Origin: Verrucomicrobiota bacterium
Lineage (GTDB): Bacteria; Verrucomicrobiota; Verrucomicrobiia; Verrucomicrobiales; DEV007
Length of the DNA stretch: 64,000 nucleotides
Assembly (NCBI GenBank): GCA_020630975.1
Contig: JAHDID010000023.1
Location: 28,184 to 92,183 of the forward strand
Reading direction: 5' to 3'
Shown here: piece by piece, positions 9,372 to 18,080 of the stretch
How positions within the stretch are numbered: the stretch's first letter is position 1
Layout: every line of letters begins with the position of its first letter
Position numbers and translations under genes: made by a program
The notes under the pieces: generated by a model
The model's database searches: none
Told to the model about the DNA's origin: nothing
Seen by the model: only the letters and a program-made list of their open reading frames with translations

Positions 9372-10232
9372 ATGGCCACAGTCCTCGATACCCTGCAAAA
9401 GGGCACTACCTTTTTGGAAAAGCGCGGCATCGAAGACGCACGGCTCAATATGCAGCACCTCATAGCTCACGTGCTCAAATGCGACCGGATGCAGGTGTAT
9501 GTGGACTTCGACCGGGAGCTCTCTGATACAGAGATCGGCACCCTGAGAGATCTGACCATGCGCCGCTCTAAGGGCGAGCCCCTGCAACACCTCTTGGGCA
9601 CTGTCGAGTTTTGCGGACTGGAGTTCAAAACCGACAGCCGAGCTCTCGTGCCCCGTCCCGAGACCGAGGAGCTAGCCGACCGCTGTCGTCGCCTGCCCCT
9701 GCCATCATCACCTGTGAGACTACTCGACGTCGGCTGCGGCAGCGGCGTACTAGGCCTGACACTGGCTCATCACTTTTTCACTCGCGACGGTAGCGTCGAG
9801 GCCCATTTGGTGGATATCTCGCCCGACGCCCTAGAGCTAGCCAAAGAAAACCTCACTACGATCTTTCCCGATGGGGTGACAGGCGTCACCATTCAGTCTA
9901 GCGATCTCTTTGCAGAGGTGGATGGGGAGTTTGACCTGATCGTCGCCAACCTGCCCTACATCCCCGAGTCTGAGCGCACCCTACTGAGTCAGGAGGTCCA
10001 GCACGACCCAGACCTAGCACTCTACTCAGGCGAGGATGGACTGGATGCGATTCGCCGCTTTTTCGAGCAAGTCACACCCCATCTCAAAATCGGAGGCAAA
10101 GTGGCAATCGAGTACGGTATCGATCAGGAAGAAGCGATCAAAACCATGGCAGAAGACGCTAGTTTAGAAAAAATTAGCATTGTGAGTGACCTTTCACAGA
10201 TAAATCGATTTCTGTTCGCGGAGAGAATCTGA
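9372..10232 (+). CDS. prmC: Release factor glutamine methyltransferase (PrmC/HemK)
   Basis: 286 residues, normal length. PrmC methylates the glutamine of the GGQ motif in release factors RF1 and RF2, using S-adenosylmethionine. The N-terminal helical domain (1-75) is followed by FCGLEFKTDSRALVPRPETEEL, the family's most typical block, then the SAM site LLDVGCGSGVLGLT (117-130). The substrate-binding motif reads N193-L-P-Y rather than the usual NPPY. No Shine-Dalgarno sequence is obvious. murA follows after 31 bases. Identity is firm because of the PRPETEEL block. Confidence 0.9.
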   Translation: MATVLDTLQKGTTFLEKRGIEDARLNMQHLIAHVLKCDRMQVYVDFDRELSDTEIGTLRDLTMRRSKGEPLQHLLGTVEFCGLEFKTDSRALVPRPETEELADRCRRLPLPSSPVRLLDVGCGSGVLGLTLAHHFFTRDGSVEAHLVDISPDALELAKENLTTIFPDGVTGVTIQSSDLFAEVDGEFDLIVANLPYIPESERTLLSQEVQHDPDLALYSGEDGLDAIRRFFEQVTPHLKIGGKVAIEYGIDQEEAIKTMAEDASLEKISIVSDLSQINRFLFAERI

Positions 10233-10263
10233 AGTAAATTACGACTGGAGCTATTATAAATAT

Positions 10264-11562
10264 ATGGAGAATCTAAGAGTTTTCGGAGGCAAACCCCTAA
10301 ACGGAACCGTCATCCCAGCCGGCAACAAGAATGCCGCACTGCCCATCCTGAGTGCGACACTGCTCACTAGCGAGCCGGTGACTCTACACAATCTGCCGGA
10401 CATCACCGATGTGCAGCGTTTCCTCAAAATGTTTGAGGCATTTGGCAGTGAGGTCAGCTACGACACTGAGACTCAGGTCGGCTATATCCACCACAAAGAC
10501 CTGACATCTGTCGACCCTGAGCTCATCCCAGCTCAAATGCGCTCGTCGATCCTGCTTTTCTCCGCCCTCACCGCACGAGTCGGCACCGCCCAATTTCACT
10601 CCAATACCAAAGGCTGCGCCCTAGGTATGCGAGAAGTCGATCCACACATCTATGCGCTGCGCAGCCTCGGCTACGGCTGCGAGGTGCTGCCAGAGGGTTT
10701 CACCTTCACCAAGCCAAACGGCAACCGTGAGTCCGAGGTCATCCACTGGCTCGACTACGCTTCCGTCACTGCTACGGAAAACTTCGTGATGGGTGCGGTG
10801 ATCGGCAATGGCACAGCGACACTGCACAATGCGGCCTGTGAGCCTCACGTGCAGGATCTGTGTCAGTTCCTCAAGACCATGGGTGCCAACATCCGCGGTA
10901 TCGGTACCAACCGCATCATCATCCAGGGAGTCGACCAGCTAGCCGGCTGTGAGCACCGAATCATCGACGATCACCACGAGATCGCCTCATTCCTCGCGAT
11001 CGGTGCAATGACCGCCGGTACGATCTCGGTAGAGCACACTATCGACGAGCACATGGGTATGATTTATCGCCAGTTCGAGCGCATGGGCATCGAGATCCAT
11101 CGCGACGCAAAGGGTGCCAGTGTCAGTGGTAAAGAGTTTTACGATATCGCTCCGAGCATCACACCCAACGCCTATCCGAAGATCGAGGCTGCTCCATGGC
11201 CATACCTACCTGCCGATCTGTTGCCTCCATTCATCGCTCTCGGTGTGGCCTGTCGCGGCGACCTGCTTTTCTGGAACAAGATCTACGAGGGGGCCCTACA
11301 CTGGATCCCCGAGCTGACCAAGTTTGGCGCATTCGCCCACGTCACCGACCCACACTCCGTGATCATCAAAGGCGGCCTGCCACTGCGCGCCGCTCAGTCG
11401 ATCGAGTGCCCATACATCATCCGCGCCTGTATCGCCCTACTCATGGTCGCTCTACGCGTGGATGGCGAGTCCGTGCTGCACAACGCGGCACCGATCCAGC
11501 GCGCGCATCCGAACTTCGCCGAGAAGCTCCGCTCCCTAGGCTGCGAGGTGTCTTGGGAATAA
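10264..11562 (+). CDS. murA: UDP-N-acetylglucosamine 1-carboxyvinyltransferase, divergent
   Basis: 432 residues. MurA adds enolpyruvate from PEP to UDP-GlcNAc, the first committed step of peptidoglycan synthesis. Conserved points: GNKNAALPILSA (usual AGAKNAALP), MRSSILLF (usual MRAS), the active-site cysteine C118 in KGCALGMREVDPH with the arginine in its usual place, and the aspartate in LPADLLPPF. It departs from typical MurA in several places: GMREVD for GARPVD, AAPIQRAHPNF near the C-terminus for the usual RGYE block. It is either the lineage's MurA or a second paralogue. The cysteine implies fosfomycin reactivity in principle (family knowledge). Confidence 0.82.
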   Translation: MENLRVFGGKPLNGTVIPAGNKNAALPILSATLLTSEPVTLHNLPDITDVQRFLKMFEAFGSEVSYDTETQVGYIHHKDLTSVDPELIPAQMRSSILLFSALTARVGTAQFHSNTKGCALGMREVDPHIYALRSLGYGCEVLPEGFTFTKPNGNRESEVIHWLDYASVTATENFVMGAVIGNGTATLHNAACEPHVQDLCQFLKTMGANIRGIGTNRIIIQGVDQLAGCEHRIIDDHHEIASFLAIGAMTAGTISVEHTIDEHMGMIYRQFERMGIEIHRDAKGASVSGKEFYDIAPSITPNAYPKIEAAPWPYLPADLLPPFIALGVACRGDLLFWNKIYEGALHWIPELTKFGAFAHVTDPHSVIIKGGLPLRAAQSIECPYIIRACIALLMVALRVDGESVLHNAAPIQRAHPNFAEKLRSLGCEVSWE

Positions 11563-11578
11563 GAAGAAAGTCCGTATC

Positions 11579-11630
11579 AGGCTTTTGCTGAAAAGCGCTT
11601 GAGCCACCTGTGCTCAGGCGCTAAAAGCCT
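11579..11630 (+). promoter_or_regulatory. Large RNA hairpin between murA and the hisN-like gene
   Basis: AGGCTTTT (11579-11586) pairs with AAAAGCCT (11623-11630), and inside it AGCGCTTGAGC (11594-11604) pairs with GCTCAGGCGCT (11612-11622) with one T-G wobble. The loop is seven bases and one side carries a seven-base bulge. It fills the gap between the stop of murA and two bases before the next ATG, which has no Shine-Dalgarno sequence of its own. It could affect transcript stability or access to the start codon. No T-run follows, so it is not a simple terminator. Confidence 0.5.
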
Positions 11631-11632
11631 AC

Positions 11633-12418
11633 ATGGCAGAGCTATCGGACTTTCTATCTTTCGCGGAGACTACCGCTCGTGAGGCTGGCGAACTGACGCT
11701 GGAATATTTCCAGACAGATGCGGCCAAGCCCGAATTCAAGGGCGACGACACGCCAGTGACCATCGCCGACAAAAAGGCCGAATCACTGATTCGCGAGCGA
11801 ATCCAAGCCGCCTACCCAGACCACGATATCGTAGGCGAGGAGTATGGCGAGAGCGACTCTGGAGGAGAGTCCAGCCGCTACCGCTGGATCATCGATCCCA
11901 TCGATGGCACCAAATCTTTCATGCGTGGCGTGCCTCTCTACGCGGTGCTGATCGCGCTGGAGATCGATGGCAAAGTCGAAGTGGGCTGTGCCTACTTTCC
12001 AGGTCTCTCAGAGATCGTGTCGGGCGCTACTGGCATCGGTGCATTCTGGAATGGCAAACCCTGCAAAGTGTCCGACGAAAGCCAGCTAGATCGCGCCGTG
12101 TGCGCCCACATCGATACCGCCTACATCGACCGCGCAGACCGCGCCGAGGAGTGGAAGCGCCTACAGCAGGCCGTCTACTACAATGCAGGCTGGTGCGATG
12201 CCTACGGCTACCTGCTAGTGGCGACAGGCCGTGTCGAGATGATGCTGGACCCTGTGATGGCCGTCTGGGACTGCGGTCCTTTCCCACCCATCATCAAAGA
12301 AGCCGGCGGCTACTTCGGCGACTGGGCAGGCAACGAAGGTGTGATCGACGCCGGCGAAGCTCTCGCCACCAATGCGCACCTCAGAGACGAAGTGGTGAAA
12401 ACTCTCGCTGGAGAGTGA
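11633..12418 (+). CDS. hisN: Inositol-monophosphatase-family phosphatase, HisN type
   Basis: 261 residues, the family's usual length. The metal and phosphate sites are complete: GDDTPVTIADKKAE, GEEYGE, WIIDPIDGTKSFMRGVPL and WDCGPFPPIIKEAGG. The DPIDGTKSF-RGVPL wording matches the HisN branch, which removes phosphate from histidinol phosphate in histidine synthesis, rather than SuhB or CysQ. No other his gene is nearby, so the substrate is inferred. The stop TGA (12416-12418) shares its last base with the first unit of a dispersed repeat. Confidence 0.8.
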   Translation: MAELSDFLSFAETTAREAGELTLEYFQTDAAKPEFKGDDTPVTIADKKAESLIRERIQAAYPDHDIVGEEYGESDSGGESSRYRWIIDPIDGTKSFMRGVPLYAVLIALEIDGKVEVGCAYFPGLSEIVSGATGIGAFWNGKPCKVSDESQLDRAVCAHIDTAYIDRADRAEEWKRLQQAVYYNAGWCDAYGYLLVATGRVEMMLDPVMAVWDCGPFPPIIKEAGGYFGDWAGNEGVIDAGEALATNAHLRDEVVKTLAGE

Positions 12419-12476
12419 TTGTACCCTATTCACTGAAAATTGTACCCTATTGAATTTCGTCTGAACCCTATTGAAA
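12418..12476 (+). repeat. Dispersed 21-bp-phased repeat, copy 1 (three units)
   Basis: Units start at 12418 (ATTGTACCCTATTCA), 12439 (ATTGTACCCTATTGAA) and a weaker third at 12460 (TCTGAACCCTATTGAA); each start is exactly 21 bases from the last. Six A-rich bases (CTGAAA) separate the first two. The copy lies between the converging hisN-like and YdjM-like genes, and supplies the stop codon and last dozen codons of the latter. Similar copies lie at 25950, 34689 and, inverted, 58522. Confidence 0.85.
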
Positions 12477-12942
12477 ATAGGCGTCTCAGAGTCACATAGG
12501 CAGCGATCAGAATCAGGGGGACTTCGATCAGGAAAGTCCAGTGCAAGATGGCGGACACTAGGAAGTGCCCGTTATCATTGGGAACGGCGAAAAGGCAAAA
12601 CTTGTGATCTGAAAAAGGATAGGCCCACAGGATTCCACCGACATGAGTGTCCATGATCAGATGGGCCAAAATTGCAGCCCCAAAGACCAATAAAGGGCGC
12701 AGCATGGACTTCAGTCCAGCACATGCTCCAAATGCCAAAGCGATGGCAAACAACGTGAGCCAAAATGCAGGCAGATGAGTCCAGTAGGTATGATGTGATA
12801 CCTGCCGGTCACTCAGCCAGAGCCACCACGCCATGTCAAAATCCGGCAAAATGCTACCGAGGAGAAACACATTGGCCAAACCCCAATTTTCCTTCATCCG
12901 GTCGTGTCCGATCAACCCCACTGCTAAATGCCCTGCTACCAT
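12430..12942 (-). CDS. YdjM-like membrane-bound metal-dependent hydrolase family protein
   Basis: 170 residues with about four membrane segments. The pattern GHLAVGLIGHD, LLGSILPDFDM, HHTYWTH and AHLIMDTHVGGILW gives the spaced His/Asp residues of the YdjM (LexA-binding, membrane-bound hydrolase) family, whose substrate is unknown. The last residues (about IGFRRNSIGYNFQ) are read out of the dispersed repeat, and the stop codon lies in its first unit, so the native C-terminus has probably been replaced or extended by the repeat. It converges on the hisN-like gene with no overlap of the coding frames. Confidence 0.7.
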   Translation of the reverse strand: MVAGHLAVGLIGHDRMKENWGLANVFLLGSILPDFDMAWWLWLSDRQVSHHTYWTHLPAFWLTLFAIALAFGACAGLKSMLRPLLVFGAAILAHLIMDTHVGGILWAYPFSDHKFCLFAVPNDNGHFLVSAILHWTFLIEVPLILIAAYVTLRRLFSIGFRRNSIGYNFQ

Positions 12943-13047
12943 ACCGATTAGAGACTTCGTTCCTTCCCTGCTTGCTATTGTCAGCTTTCTTCTACTTGCA
13001 ACGAATCAGGCTAGCTATCCGTAGAACCTAGCAGCGAAAACACCCCC

Positions 13048-15261
13048 TTACCCATCCACAAACTCAGAGCGATAAACCTCGCCTCGGCGATCGCGGATGA
13101 TTTTGATGATCGCCCAAACCATCAATCCGAGCGCTAGCAGGCCGATGGACAGGTAGATGTAGGTCCAGTCCATGGTGCGAGTCGTCATCGTGCCGAAGCT
13201 CAAGGAAGGCGGTGAGCTGCGACCATTCAGATCGATGGTGAAGACGCGAAACTCGTAGGTCCGAAAAGGCGCCAAGTCGGTAATCTTAGCCTTCACCAGT
13301 CGGCCCACTTTTTCATAACTCACACTCGGATAGGGAGCCCAGACACTGTCGAGAGCTCCAGTCTCGGCATCGAGGCGCTGACCACGCACCTCGACCTCGT
13401 AGCTATCCAGCTCGGAGCCTTTTGGTGCAGTCCAGCTGAACTCTAAACTGGAGGCTGTCGCTTTGAGCAATTCAAAATCGGTAGCTGGCTTTAGACCTGG
13501 GGCTAGGTCTCGCTCGATGAGATCCTCGGTGAACACGCCGAATGGGCTCACTTTTTTCCAATATTCCTCCCTAGAGAGCGAAGCGATCTTCTCTACTGTC
13601 GTCTGCCCAGGGCGGATACGATCTGGGCTCGGCACTGGCTCTCGAGATACCGGCGGCCGATCGATAGCTGGTGTAGGAGCGACTGGTGCCGATGTCGCAT
13701 CGAATGCCGGAGCCGGAAAGCTAGCCCCAGAGCCAGGTGGCGTAGCGACAGGCGCCGTCGGAGCCACGGTCACGACTGGCTGCTGCTGGCCACTAGCTAC
13801 AGCGCTCGTTGTATTGCTACCTCTCGATGAAAAGGTCGACATGTTGATCAGGTCTCTAGGTGCGTTGGCAGGTCGCAGGGCATTGCCGACCAGACGGATT
13901 TGCTTGGATTGGTTCTTGGTCCGCAGAGTCAAAATCTGATCCGCCGCACCGCGATCCGCTTTATCTGGGAAAAAGCCTATCGTGAGTGGCAGCTTTTCCA
14001 TCGGTATCATCTGTCGGCTGAGATCGGACAGAATGCGGAAAGGTGGATTCACCTCTCCCTCGAGAGCCAGCAGTTCGCCCCCCCGATTGCGCAGCACGAT
14101 GCCCTTCTCGACACTGCGCCCAGCTGTGACAGGACCGAAATTGAGAAACTCCTGACTCACCTGTCCTGGGATCTCCACTTCGAGCTCGGACTCCTGGATA
14201 TTGGCGAAGACACTCGCCATCACCGAGAAGCCCTCTTTTATCTTCACCTCCAGCGCACCATCAAATGCCGCGACATCCTCTGGCTCTAGGTAGACCTTCA
14301 CAGGGTTCTCCTTGCCCGGTATCAAGATAGTGTAGAGATTGGCTGCAGTATTCAGCCGCGAGCTGGTGCGCAGTAGGGCCTCATAGGGGCGCTTGGAGTG
14401 GTTCATCACCAGCACATCCACCTCGCGGCGACCTGTTTTCGGATTGTATTTCAGCTCCCAGTCTTCTTTGACTAATGAGAATGGTTTGATGGCCTTGCCA
14501 CTGAGCTGACAGCCAGAGCCAAACTGCAGAAAGTAACTAGCTTCCCCCTCGATGATCGGCTCATAAGCGATTTTCAGCTCGATCGACTGCCCAGGATTCA
14601 GCGATATCATACCATTTTTCGGCGATATCAGCTTCCATGGAGCGAATAAATCCAGCCGGTGCGTACTCGGGGCATTACCTCGGTTACTCAGCGTTATCTT
14701 CTTCTCGACCTTCTGTCCGACCATCAGCTCGCCAAAATCGACCTTTTGAGGCGATACCATGAGCAGTGCAGAGGCATCCGCTATCTTGATGTCGACTCGC
14801 ATGGGATTCGAGTATTTCCCCCCAGGATAGCGAGCTGCGAAGGTGAAACTATCCATCGTAGCGGCCGAATTGGGGTCCGCACTGTAGATGACGGTGGCGG
14901 TATCGCGCCGCTCCCGATTGTGCAGTATCAGAATTTTGCCCGCCGTCGGTCTAGTCCTGACCAAAAACTCCACGGCCATCCCCTGTACATTGGTCTGCGC
15001 GCCGATGGTGAACTTCACCTCATGCCCCTTGATCGTATTGATCGGCCCGAACAATGGCTGAGGCTTGGGCACGCCGTAGTCTCTGACAAAGGTAATATCC
15101 GCAGCACCTGGAGGCAGCTCTCTGGAGCTGCTCGGCCCACTTGGCTCACGGTTTTTAAAAGGGTTAAGCTTACCATCAAACAGCTGGGCATGAGACAGCG
15201 ATGCTGCGCTCCACCAGCAGGCGAGCATGACTAGCAATGAGACTGATCTGTGATGTGACAT
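13048..15261 (-). CDS. Large secreted/membrane protein with ASH-like and fibronectin III domains
   Basis: About 737 residues from the ATG at 15261; the frame is open to a GTG at 15306. The signal peptide ends near SLSHA. Around residues 170-270 the phrase VDFGELMVGQKVEKKITLSNRG marks an ASPM-SPD2-Hydin-like immunoglobulin fold, and a second related stretch follows (FGPVTAGRSVEKGIVLRNRGG). A Pro/Ala/Thr-rich linker precedes a fibronectin III domain (FSWTAPKGSELDSYEVEV, FRTYEFRVFTIDLNGRSSPPS). One membrane segment near the C-terminus (YIYLSIGLLALGLMVWAII) anchors it, leaving a short charged tail in the cytoplasm. Function unknown; cell-surface or periplasmic scaffold is a guess. Confidence 0.7.
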   Translation of the reverse strand: MSHHRSVSLLVMLACWWSAASLSHAQLFDGKLNPFKNREPSGPSSSRELPPGAADITFVRDYGVPKPQPLFGPINTIKGHEVKFTIGAQTNVQGMAVEFLVRTRPTAGKILILHNRERRDTATVIYSADPNSAATMDSFTFAARYPGGKYSNPMRVDIKIADASALLMVSPQKVDFGELMVGQKVEKKITLSNRGNAPSTHRLDLFAPWKLISPKNGMISLNPGQSIELKIAYEPIIEGEASYFLQFGSGCQLSGKAIKPFSLVKEDWELKYNPKTGRREVDVLVMNHSKRPYEALLRTSSRLNTAANLYTILIPGKENPVKVYLEPEDVAAFDGALEVKIKEGFSVMASVFANIQESELEVEIPGQVSQEFLNFGPVTAGRSVEKGIVLRNRGGELLALEGEVNPPFRILSDLSRQMIPMEKLPLTIGFFPDKADRGAADQILTLRTKNQSKQIRLVGNALRPANAPRDLINMSTFSSRGSNTTSAVASGQQQPVVTVAPTAPVATPPGSGASFPAPAFDATSAPVAPTPAIDRPPVSREPVPSPDRIRPGQTTVEKIASLSREEYWKKVSPFGVFTEDLIERDLAPGLKPATDFELLKATASSLEFSWTAPKGSELDSYEVEVRGQRLDAETGALDSVWAPYPSVSYEKVGRLVKAKITDLAPFRTYEFRVFTIDLNGRSSPPSLSFGTMTTRTMDWTYIYLSIGLLALGLMVWAIIKIIRDRRGEVYRSEFVDG

Positions 15262-15365
15262 TCGTGTACCCGATAGGGAGGAGGTCGAGGTGGCCCCTTC
15301 GGTCACATTTATAGCCCATTTTTCACCTCAATTCGAGTCCGAGTTGAGGAATCGATCGTGACCGA

Positions 15366-16610
15366 TTATGACAAGGGATACCCCAATATCCTCCGCCGAA
15401 GCAGATCGAGGGTCAGTCGGCAGACCCTAGTCTTGAAAGAAACCCGCTCTGCCGGCCAAAAATAATGCTTCACATAAGTCGCCTGGCCGACACTGGCGAT
15501 GCCGATGTAGACGGTGCCGACAGGCTTTTCCTCCGAGCCTCCGGTCGGCCCAGCGATACCACTGACAGCGATCGCATGATCTGCCCCACTCTCGCGCAGA
15601 CACCCCTCTGCCATAGCCGTGACAGTCTCTGGACTGACAGCTCCATGGCTCTCTATCGTAGCCAGATCGATCCCGAGCAGGCTCGATTTGGCCTCATTCG
15701 CATAGGTGACATAGCCGCGATGGAAGACACCACTAGAGCCACTCTCATCGGTGATGGTGCTGGCGATCAGCCCGCCTGTGCAGCTCTCGGCGGTGGCGAT
15801 CGTCTGCCCCCGCTCTGATAGTAGCTGTATGATCACCTGCGAGATCGAGTCCTCGCTCTCCGCTACGATATCCTCAGGGTATTTCGCCCGCAGTATCTTT
15901 GCAGCCTGCTCCACTGCGGAGTCAGAGCCGATCAGGCGTACATCCACCTCACCCAAACGCGCGCAGTAGCCGAGCTCCAGATCTGGTATGCCCTCCACTT
16001 CGGGCTCGAGGAATGTCGCTACAGCCGACTCGCCCACTCCATAGATGCGAAAATTGCGAAAAGCCGTCTCCACCTGCTGCCCAGAGACTCCGAGTAGCTC
16101 CACGATCCGAGGCTGCACCAAGCTCTGCCACATCGGCTTTAGCTCTCGAGGCGGACCTGGCATCAGAAACAAATGCGGACTCTCCTCTGTCGCAGGCACA
16201 TACAGCCCAGGTGCTGTACCATTAGGATTGTCGAGCACCACAGCCCCCTCTGGCACCATCGCCTGTCGATCGTTTGCACGATTGGGGTTCAGCCCCCGAC
16301 TGCGAAACATCTCCTGTATGCCATCGAGGATACTCTGGTCGAGCTGTAGCTCACGCCCCAGCATCTCTGCCACGATCTCTCGGGTGATGTCGTCGCTCGT
16401 CGGCCCGAGGCCTCCGGTGATCAGAATGACATCGCAGCGGGGAAAAGCTTCCTCCAATACCACGCGGATATCGTCGCCATCCGGTATCGTGGTCTGCCGC
16501 TGGATGCGTAGCCCCAAGCGGAAAAGCTCATCGCCAAAATACCCGACATGGGTGTTCACTACCTTGCCCAGTAGCAGTTCACTACCGGTGTTGACCACTT
16601 CTATCCTCAT
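15366..16610 (-). CDS. cinA: CinA-family protein (nicotinamide-nucleotide amidohydrolase)
   Basis: 414 residues, full two-domain form. The N-terminal MoCF-like domain (1-170) has the start MRIEVVNTGSELLLGK, ITGGLGPTSDDITREIVAE and LFLMPGPPRELKPMW, which in this family acts as an ADP-ribose pyrophosphatase. The C-terminal PncC domain (about 255-410) has TAESCTGGLIASTITDESGSS, GAVSPETVTAMAEG and AVSGIAGPTGGSEEKPVGTVYI, and deamidates nicotinamide mononucleotide for NAD recycling. rsfS lies 17 bases upstream on the same strand, so the pair is probably co-transcribed. All key motifs are intact. Confidence 0.93.
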   Translation of the reverse strand: MRIEVVNTGSELLLGKVVNTHVGYFGDELFRLGLRIQRQTTIPDGDDIRVVLEEAFPRCDVILITGGLGPTSDDITREIVAEMLGRELQLDQSILDGIQEMFRSRGLNPNRANDRQAMVPEGAVVLDNPNGTAPGLYVPATEESPHLFLMPGPPRELKPMWQSLVQPRIVELLGVSGQQVETAFRNFRIYGVGESAVATFLEPEVEGIPDLELGYCARLGEVDVRLIGSDSAVEQAAKILRAKYPEDIVAESEDSISQVIIQLLSERGQTIATAESCTGGLIASTITDESGSSGVFHRGYVTYANEAKSSLLGIDLATIESHGAVSPETVTAMAEGCLRESGADHAIAVSGIAGPTGGSEEKPVGTVYIGIASVGQATYVKHYFWPAERVSFKTRVCRLTLDLLRRRILGYPLS

Positions 16611-16627
16611 ATGAAAAATCAGAGAGT

Positions 16628-17008
16628 CTACGACGACAGCTCTGCTTCGGTCGCCTGCTGGCTCGGGATCTGTAGCCGAGGCGCATCAGACCAGAGGTCC
16701 TCGAGGGTGTAGACATCGCGCTTGTCCTCGTGGAAAATATGTACGATCACATCGACGTAGTCGATCACCAGCCAGTGGCTCTCGGCATCGCCCTCGGCGC
16801 TCCGCGGGCTCTCGCCGATCTCCTCTTGAGTCTTCTCGCGCACATCACGCAGGATCGCTTTGAGATGAGGCATAGAGGTGCCGGTGCAGATCACAAAGAA
16901 GTCTGCAATGCTCGATATCCCTCTCAGGTCCAGCACCACGATATCCTCTGCTTGGATATCATCCGCATATTTGGCGCATGTTTTGGCGATTGTCTCAGCG
17001 TCTGGCAC
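16628..17008 (-). CDS. rsfS: Ribosomal silencing factor RsfS
   Basis: 126 residues with a GTG start. RsfS binds ribosomal protein uL14 and blocks joining of the subunits when nutrients are short. The family core is present: ADDIQAEDIVVLDLRGISSIADFFVICTGTS, then GESPRSAEGDAESHWLVIDYVDVIVHIFHEDKRDVYTLEDLW in pieces, with the usual D-Y-x-D-V-I-V-H-I-F run. The C-terminal tail is Gln/Glu-rich and variable. It precedes cinA by 17 bases. Confidence 0.92.
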   Translation of the reverse strand: MPDAETIAKTCAKYADDIQAEDIVVLDLRGISSIADFFVICTGTSMPHLKAILRDVREKTQEEIGESPRSAEGDAESHWLVIDYVDVIVHIFHEDKRDVYTLEDLWSDAPRLQIPSQQATEAELSS

Positions 17009-17176
17009 AGTTCTCAGAAAGGTTTTTGGTGGTAGTGAGGGGGCGAATCCCCCTGTTCAAGCGCTAATCATTCCTTCAATTTGCGAAAGTTCAAACAGAA
17101 GCTTTCCATAGCGAAGAGACACTTGTGTCCTAAGCCGAGAACCTTTACGTCTATCATCGAAAGGAACAACCATACT

Positions 17177-17701
17177 ATGAGCGAATCTGAGACAGTCTCC
17201 GAACAAGATCTGAAAGGGCAATTGAGAGAAAAAGCCCGCACCTCCAAGCGAGTCGCCTGGCTGCTGGACGAGTGCATCAGGATACCCGGAACCAAGATCA
17301 AATTCGGACTCGATCCTATCCTAGGCTTGATCCCTGGCGGTGGCGAGATAGCCGCTACGCTCATAGGGGCCACTGTTTTGACCGAGGCAGGGAAAAAGGG
17401 CATCCCTTTCAAGACCCTCCTCCGCATGGGAGGCAATATGTTCGTCAATGCGATCTGCGGCCTGTTCCCTGGTGTGGGTGATTTCTTCTCGGCATGGTTC
17501 AAGTCCAACAAGCGAAACTACGAAATGCTCAATGAGTACCTCGAGAGCGAGGATGGTCAACAAGCTAGAGGAGGCTGGTGGCCAGTGCTAGTGGCACTCA
17601 TCATCGTCGGCACGATACTGGTGCTGAATCTATCGATCATCTTCGCTATGGGTGCATTCGCCTACTGGCTGCAGAAACAGTTCATTCAAGGCAGCAGCTA
17701 G
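17177..17701 (+). CDS. DUF4112 membrane protein
   Basis: About 174 residues from the ATG at 17177, chosen because AAAGGA lies 12 bases before it; the frame is open upstream to 17081. The DUF4112 pattern is clear: LDECIRIPGTKIKFGLDPILGLIPGGGEIAAT, then MGGNMFVNAICGLFPGVGDFFSAWFKSN with its repeated Gly-Pro-Gly turn. One or two hydrophobic segments lie at the C-terminus (VLVALIIVGTILVLNLSIIF). The function of DUF4112 is unknown. Divergent from rsfS. Confidence 0.75.
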   Translation: MSESETVSEQDLKGQLREKARTSKRVAWLLDECIRIPGTKIKFGLDPILGLIPGGGEIAATLIGATVLTEAGKKGIPFKTLLRMGGNMFVNAICGLFPGVGDFFSAWFKSNKRNYEMLNEYLESEDGQQARGGWWPVLVALIIVGTILVLNLSIIFAMGAFAYWLQKQFIQGSS

Positions 17702-17705
17702 AAAG

Positions 17706-17987
17706 CTACTTCAAACTCTCAGCGATCTCTCTGGCGCGCGCTTGAGAGTCTGCCGAAAGAGATGAAAGAGGCAGGGTGAATTGATTGCCCGCCCTCTTTA
17801 CGATCGTCAGTTGCTCATCGATCAGCGATTTAAATTTCGCTTCTATACTAGCGCCCTTAGCATTGGTCCAAGCTTCGAAATCCAGCCCGGCCAGGACTTA
17901 CTCCTGCTTTCTCTCCCAGGTTCGTAGTTTTTCTTTTTCGACCCGCATCAGAAAGTAACGCTTCGAAACCTCATTAAGCGAACGGAC
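17706..17987 (-). pseudogene. SHD1-domain remnant with an in-frame TAA
   Basis: One minus-strand frame holds 29 residues (to LRTWERKQE), a TAA at 17898-17900, then about 63 residues ending at the TAG at 17706-17708. The second part is a good SHD1 module: FEAWTNAKGASIEAKF, LTIVKRAGNQFTLPL, SSLSADSQARAREIAE. No start codon or ribosome site is seen for it. SHD1 modules often close thioredoxin-like secreted proteins in this phylum, so this may be the cut-off C-terminus of the selenoprotein-like gene that begins at 18880, with foreign sequence between. A TAA is not a known recoding signal, so decay is the best reading. Confidence 0.6.
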
Positions 17988-18080
17988 TTATGTCAATTAC
18001 CAGAATTAGGGCCCCTGATCCTGGCTGTGTCAACACAGACAATGTACGCGAGGTTGTCCTGCGTCGTCGTGTTAGGCTGT

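Noticed and set aside
15326..15349. Hairpin between cinA and the FN3-domain gene
   Set aside because: Ten pairs with one wobble on the plus strand, but the genes are on the minus strand, where it has a C-A mismatch, and no T-run follows; no role can be supported.
17898..17900. Recoding of the in-frame TAA in the SHD1 remnant
   Set aside because: TAA is not a recoding codon in bacteria with the standard code, and no start is seen; a pseudogene is simpler.
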